A DNA stretch of 6,798 nt from NCBI GenBank assembly GCA_034434895.1, contig DAOTYI010000138.1:1-6798 (forward strand). Reading direction: 5' to 3'. The notes beneath the pieces were generated by a model, which was not told the DNA's origin, ran no database searches, and saw only the letters and a program-made list of their open reading frames with translations. The position numbers and the translations under genes are program-made. Numbering within the stretch: the stretch's first letter is position 1; every line of letters starts with the position of its first letter. This stretch comes from DAOTXL01 sp034434895. GTDB taxonomy: Bacteria > Chloroflexota > Anaerolineae > JAAYZQ01. This document shows positions 4,535-6,798 of the stretch, in pieces.

Positions 4535-6395
4535 AAAAGGTGTCGCGCCGCACCTCCACGCCGTTCTGTTTGATGAGGCGATAGACCGTCACGTCCAGAC
4601 CATCTCTGGCCCACTCGATCTGTCTGGTCTGACCTTTGGGCAGGGTCGGATCTTCCCGGTAGATCGGCGGGCCGTGGGGCACCGGATTGCTCTCAAATGG
4701 CCCTTCCATCTCGACGGTGCGGCCCGGGTTGGTGCCATAGTAGCGGAAGGTCAGGGTCTGGCCGGCCCTGTCCACATAGGTCTGGATGAGAATGTAATGC
4801 CCGGTGTCGTTAACCCATTTCAGGTCCACGTCCGGCGAGTAGATGGTGGCATCCAGGCCCTTGGGCGGTTCATAGTAGCTCACCCGGAAGGCATGGGGCC
4901 AGCGTTCAACGATGGGCAGGCCGGACCAGAAGGCAGCGCGGAAGGCAGTGGAGGAGACCTGACATAGCCCACCGCCCACGTCGGCGCGGGTGGTGTTGCC
5001 CCAGATGATGATGCTTTCCTCATACCCTTTTTCAGCCGTCACCTCGCCCAGATAGTGGTTGAAGGAAAAGGTTTCGCCCGGTGGGATCAGCAGGCCGTCG
5101 AACTGAGAGGCCCCGACGATGATGTTCTGCACCCGCGATGCCGACGAGCCGGCAAAACTGGTCACCCCCTCGCCAAGCAGTTCTACGATGCCCAGCAGGG
5201 GCGCATCCTCCGTGGCGATGGTCGGGCGGACCTGCACCAGGGGCAGGGGGACGGTGCGTTGCTCGCTGCCGGCCGCCTTCTCGATGAGGGTGACCGTCGC
5301 TGTCACGTCCAGGGTCTGGCCGGGCACACTTTCGACCACCGGCACCAGGCTGCCGCCGGCTTCGTCGAAGCGGAATCGGGCGTCCACCGGTGCCCGGGCC
5401 ACCTGGGCGGCGATCTCCTGGGCCAGGTGGTTCATCGGTCCGGGGTCCAGGCTGACCGACAGGGTCACCTGGCCATCCTCCCCGGTGACCGGCCGCAGAA
5501 CGAGCCAGGCGGCCAGCGTCGCCGGCTCGATGGTCCACGGTTCGTGGCCCGGGGCGGTGAGGAGGACCGGGCCGCTGAGGATCTGTTGCACCTGAGCCTG
5601 GGCCGCGCTCACATCGGTGAGCAGTGGGGCGCTTTCATGCACGATCAGCGCCACCTCACCGCCGCCCATCTCCGAGATGCGCCGGACCAGCGCCTGGCGG
5701 GTGGCCTCTTCGTCCACTTCGCGCCCCACCTGGGCAGAAATGGCTGTCACCCTCAGCTCTTCGTCCAGGGCAAGGCCGGCGTTGCGCAGGGGTTGGTTCA
5801 CCTGGCGGGCGATCTGGCTGAGAAAGAGCGCCCCGCTGTTGGCGTCGAAGGTGAAGGCAGGGGCTACCAGGCGGCTGTGAAGCAGGGTGTCGAACTGTTC
5901 GGCCAGGCGGGCCACAGGTCCTCCCCTGTGGCCGATGGCCAGCGCCGCCTCCACACTGGAGGCGGCATCGAGCCGGGTGCCCAGCTCCGCCGGGTCCACC
6001 GGCCACGTCCGGTCGCCATCACGCAGGATGGGATGCCGGTCGGCCGGGTAGTGGAAGCTGGCTTCCAGGCGGGCCACCGCCTCCTGGCGGGTCAGGCCGC
6101 CCACATCCACATCCCACACATAGACGCCGGGCAGCACCCGGTCGGCCAGCCATAGCTCGACGATAGCCAGCGTGGCCACGCCGGCGGCGATGACCGTCAC
6201 CGCCAGGAAGGCCAGGATCGCCTGCCGGGTCAGTCGGTTGTCTGTCCACCTGGCCTGGTCCGGCGGCATGGCCGGAGGACCCCGGTGCTGGTTGGTCGGA
6301 AGCCGGGGTGGGGAACTCCCGGCCGGGGATGTGGGCCCTGGCCGGTGCTGGAGTCGGACCGCCGGTGGCCGCCTGTTTTGCTGTTTCATCATCAT
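4482..6395 (-). CDS. Membrane-anchored VanW/YoaR-like cell-envelope protein
   Basis: This encodes a 637-residue protein. A basic, proline-rich cytoplasmic segment (1-56) precedes one transmembrane helix (about 59-81, ILAFLAVTVIAAG), with the rest outside. Residues about 100-240 and 250-375 look like two YoaR/PG-binding_4-type modules; GREVDEE and PGQTLD are typical. A VanW domain spans about 412-545, with FSFNHYLG (443-450) and the hallmark GGGLCQVSST (474-483). The tail YREDPTLPKGQ to YLVGTKE resembles the G5-like end of many VanW proteins. The family is associated with peptidoglycan or glycopeptide-resistance loci, but the biochemical function is unknown and this is not evidence of vancomycin resistance. 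The start is uncertain: three consecutive ATGs (6395, 6392, 6389) follow an in-frame TAG, without a clear SD. ATG 6269 (residue 43), just before the TM helix, is an alternative. The gene converges on purB and overlaps it by 53 bp. Confidence 0.9.
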   Translation of the reverse strand: MMMKQQNRRPPAVRLQHRPGPTSPAGSSPPRLPTNQHRGPPAMPPDQARWTDNRLTRQAILAFLAVTVIAAGVATLAIVELWLADRVLPGVYVWDVDVGGLTRQEAVARLEASFHYPADRHPILRDGDRTWPVDPAELGTRLDAASSVEAALAIGHRGGPVARLAEQFDTLLHSRLVAPAFTFDANSGALFLSQIARQVNQPLRNAGLALDEELRVTAISAQVGREVDEEATRQALVRRISEMGGGEVALIVHESAPLLTDVSAAQAQVQQILSGPVLLTAPGHEPWTIEPATLAAWLVLRPVTGEDGQVTLSVSLDPGPMNHLAQEIAAQVARAPVDARFRFDEAGGSLVPVVESVPGQTLDVTATVTLIEKAAGSEQRTVPLPLVQVRPTIATEDAPLLGIVELLGEGVTSFAGSSASRVQNIIVGASQFDGLLIPPGETFSFNHYLGEVTAEKGYEESIIIWGNTTRADVGGGLCQVSSTAFRAAFWSGLPIVERWPHAFRVSYYEPPKGLDATIYSPDVDLKWVNDTGHYILIQTYVDRAGQTLTFRYYGTNPGRTVEMEGPFESNPVPHGPPIYREDPTLPKGQTRQIEWARDGLDVTVYRLIKQNGVEVRRDTFFSRYRPWQAVYLVGTKE

Positions 6396-6425
6396 TTTCT
6401 AGACGCTACCCGACGGCAGCCGGTT

Positions 6426-6458
6426 CCCTGTGATCCGCCTGATACCCCAGGTCACGGG
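6426..6458. repeat. Imperfect palindrome, CTGTGATCC-type
   Basis: CCC-GTGA-CC (6426-6436, with two bulged Ts) pairs with GGTCACGGG (6450-6458). CTGTGATCC matches the left arm of the 2038-2079 element exactly. It lies upstream of the VanW gene and downstream of the RHS remnant. It could mark the end of that transcript, but there is no T-run. Confidence 0.35.
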
Positions 6459-6465
6459 TGAAGGT

Positions 6466-6482
6466 TTGACAGAACCTGTCAA
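6466..6482. repeat. Inverted repeat TTGACAG-AAC-CTGTCAA
   Basis: Perfect 7-bp arms flank a 3-nt spacer. An overlapping AGGTT/AACCT pair (6462-6466, 6473-6477) gives a second folding. The palindrome contains TTGACA on both strands, but no -10 box lies at the right distance on either strand. It overlaps the TGA ending the RHS frame (6479-6481). Confidence 0.5.
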
Positions 6483-6503
6483 GTTTCACGGCGATCTGTT
6501 TTC

Positions 6504-6530
6504 GTTTCAGCAAGCCCAGGCGGTTGAAAC
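6504..6530. repeat. Inverted repeat GTTTCA ... TGAAAC at the RHS 3' boundary
   Basis: Six-bp perfect arms (6504-6509 and 6525-6530) enclose a 15-nt AAGCCCAGGCGG-containing loop. It lies directly after the last recognisable RHS residues (SADTLVPE), where homology stops, so it may be the element that truncated the core. Confidence 0.45.
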
Positions 6531-6642
6531 TTTTCCGGCACCAGCGTATCCGCGCTCAGCCAGCGGGAAAGCGCCGGGTCGTACCAGCGCGCCCCCATCT
6601 GGTACAGCCCCAGGCTCTCCTCCTGGCGCTGGCCGGTGATTG

Positions 6643-6705
6643 CACCGCAGAGACGCAGAGGTCGCCGAGTTATGATTCCTCCGCGTTCTCTGCGCCTCTG
6701 CGGTG
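6643..6705. repeat. 18-bp inverted repeat CACCGCAGAGACGCAGAG / CTCTGCGCCTCTGCGGTG
   Basis: The arms at 6643-6660 and 6688-6705 are reverse complements with a single mismatch, separated by 27 nt. From memory, CACCGCAGAGACGCAGAG-type sequences recur widely in unrelated bacterial genomes, which fits a dispersed or mobile palindrome. It interrupts the RHS reading frame just before TGQR. Confidence 0.75.
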
Positions 6706-6750
6706 AGAAGGGGGTCCCGCCGCTGCTCAGGACCTTGACTGTGCTGCCCA

Positions 6751-6776
6751 GCCCTGCCCTGGGCCTGCCGAAGGGC
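6751..6776. repeat. GCCTGCCGAAGGGC-type dispersed element
   Basis: The segment GCCCTGCCCTGGGCCTGCCGAAGGGC has GCCCT/AGGGC ends. It resembles the CCCTTCGGCAGGCTCAGGGC type of intergenic repeat I recall from many GC-rich genomes. Around it (6706-6798) I see no independent gene, only the low-complexity continuation of the RHS frame. Confidence 0.35.
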
Positions 6777-6798
6777 GGTCCCCCGCCGGGGAGTATAC

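Larger units (their letters stand above)
6479..6798 (-). pseudogene. Truncated RHS repeat-associated core domain (5' end beyond the window)
   Basis: The minus-strand frame is open from the right edge to TGA at 6481-6479. Its middle, 6640 to about 6533, encodes ITGQRQEESLGLYQMGARWY and then DPALSRWLSADTLVPE. This is the RHS/YD core signature, normally TGQR...LGLY..ARYYDP..GRF.SADT.VP. The usual continuation (NPQ.LNRY.Y..NNP) is absent; instead 17 unrelated residues lead to the stop. Upstream, the 18-bp inverted repeat at 6643-6705 begins 3 bp before the TGQR block, and the frame passes through it and through low-complexity sequence without recognisable RHS strands. It is most simply a remnant of a large RHS/YD cell-surface or toxin gene broken by repeats at both ends. 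An intact but divergent C-terminus of a gene to the right cannot be excluded. Confidence 0.65.

Noticed and set aside
5055..6155. 366-codon plus-strand ORF opposite the VanW gene
   Set aside because: The VanW frame carries a TM helix and the GGGLCQVSST signature; the opposite frame has no motif and biased composition.
6479..6535. RHS polymorphic toxin tip
   Set aside because: Only 17 residues follow the core before the stop, too few for a toxin domain, and no immunity gene follows.

Overview
The window looks like a chromosomal stretch from a GC-rich bacterium, most likely a Chloroflexota member (Anaerolineae/Caldilineae type). That assignment is inference. It rests on the PurB N-terminus (MFDH-x-TY-x-SP-x-SWRYGS), a membrane-anchored VanW protein with a characteristic C-terminal tail, an RHS core fragment, and many short palindromes between genes. 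No rRNA, tRNA, CRISPR array, transposase or phage gene is visible.

Layout. (1) 1-1653, minus strand: the first 551 residues of a secreted kelch beta-propeller protein with a second domain resembling a glutamine-amidotransferase-like fold; it runs off the left edge. (2) 1654-2246: a divergent intergenic region of about 590 bp. It carries a strong sigma70-type promoter for the kelch gene, a long structured leader with one or two tiny ATGA-coupled ORFs, a run of palindromic repeats, a G-quadruplex motif, and a promoter with a 5'-terminal hairpin for the rightward genes. (3) 2247-3107, plus: a nitrilase-superfamily amidase. (4) 3074-4534, plus: purB, adenylosuccinate lyase, starting at GTG inside the end of the amidase gene and probably co-transcribed with it. 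(5) 4482-6395, minus: a 637-residue membrane-anchored VanW/YoaR-like cell-envelope protein whose 3' end overlaps the 3' end of purB by 53 bp. (6) 6396-6798: a palindrome-rich segment holding a truncated RHS-repeat core on the minus strand.

How the genes relate. The amidase and PurB form a small metabolic unit of nitrogen/purine metabolism (PurB acts in IMP and AMP synthesis). The kelch and VanW proteins are exported or envelope-associated and are transcribed separately. There is no sign that the four genes form a single pathway.

The most noteworthy signals are in the repeats. A palindrome with the 16-nt core CAACTGCGAGCAGTTG lies next to the kelch promoter. A half-copy of it has been absorbed into the amidase reading frame and encodes part of its abnormal C-terminal tail. 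An RHS core remnant is enclosed by inverted repeats, one of which its reading frame crosses. I do not see a convincing new multi-gene defence or biosynthetic system.
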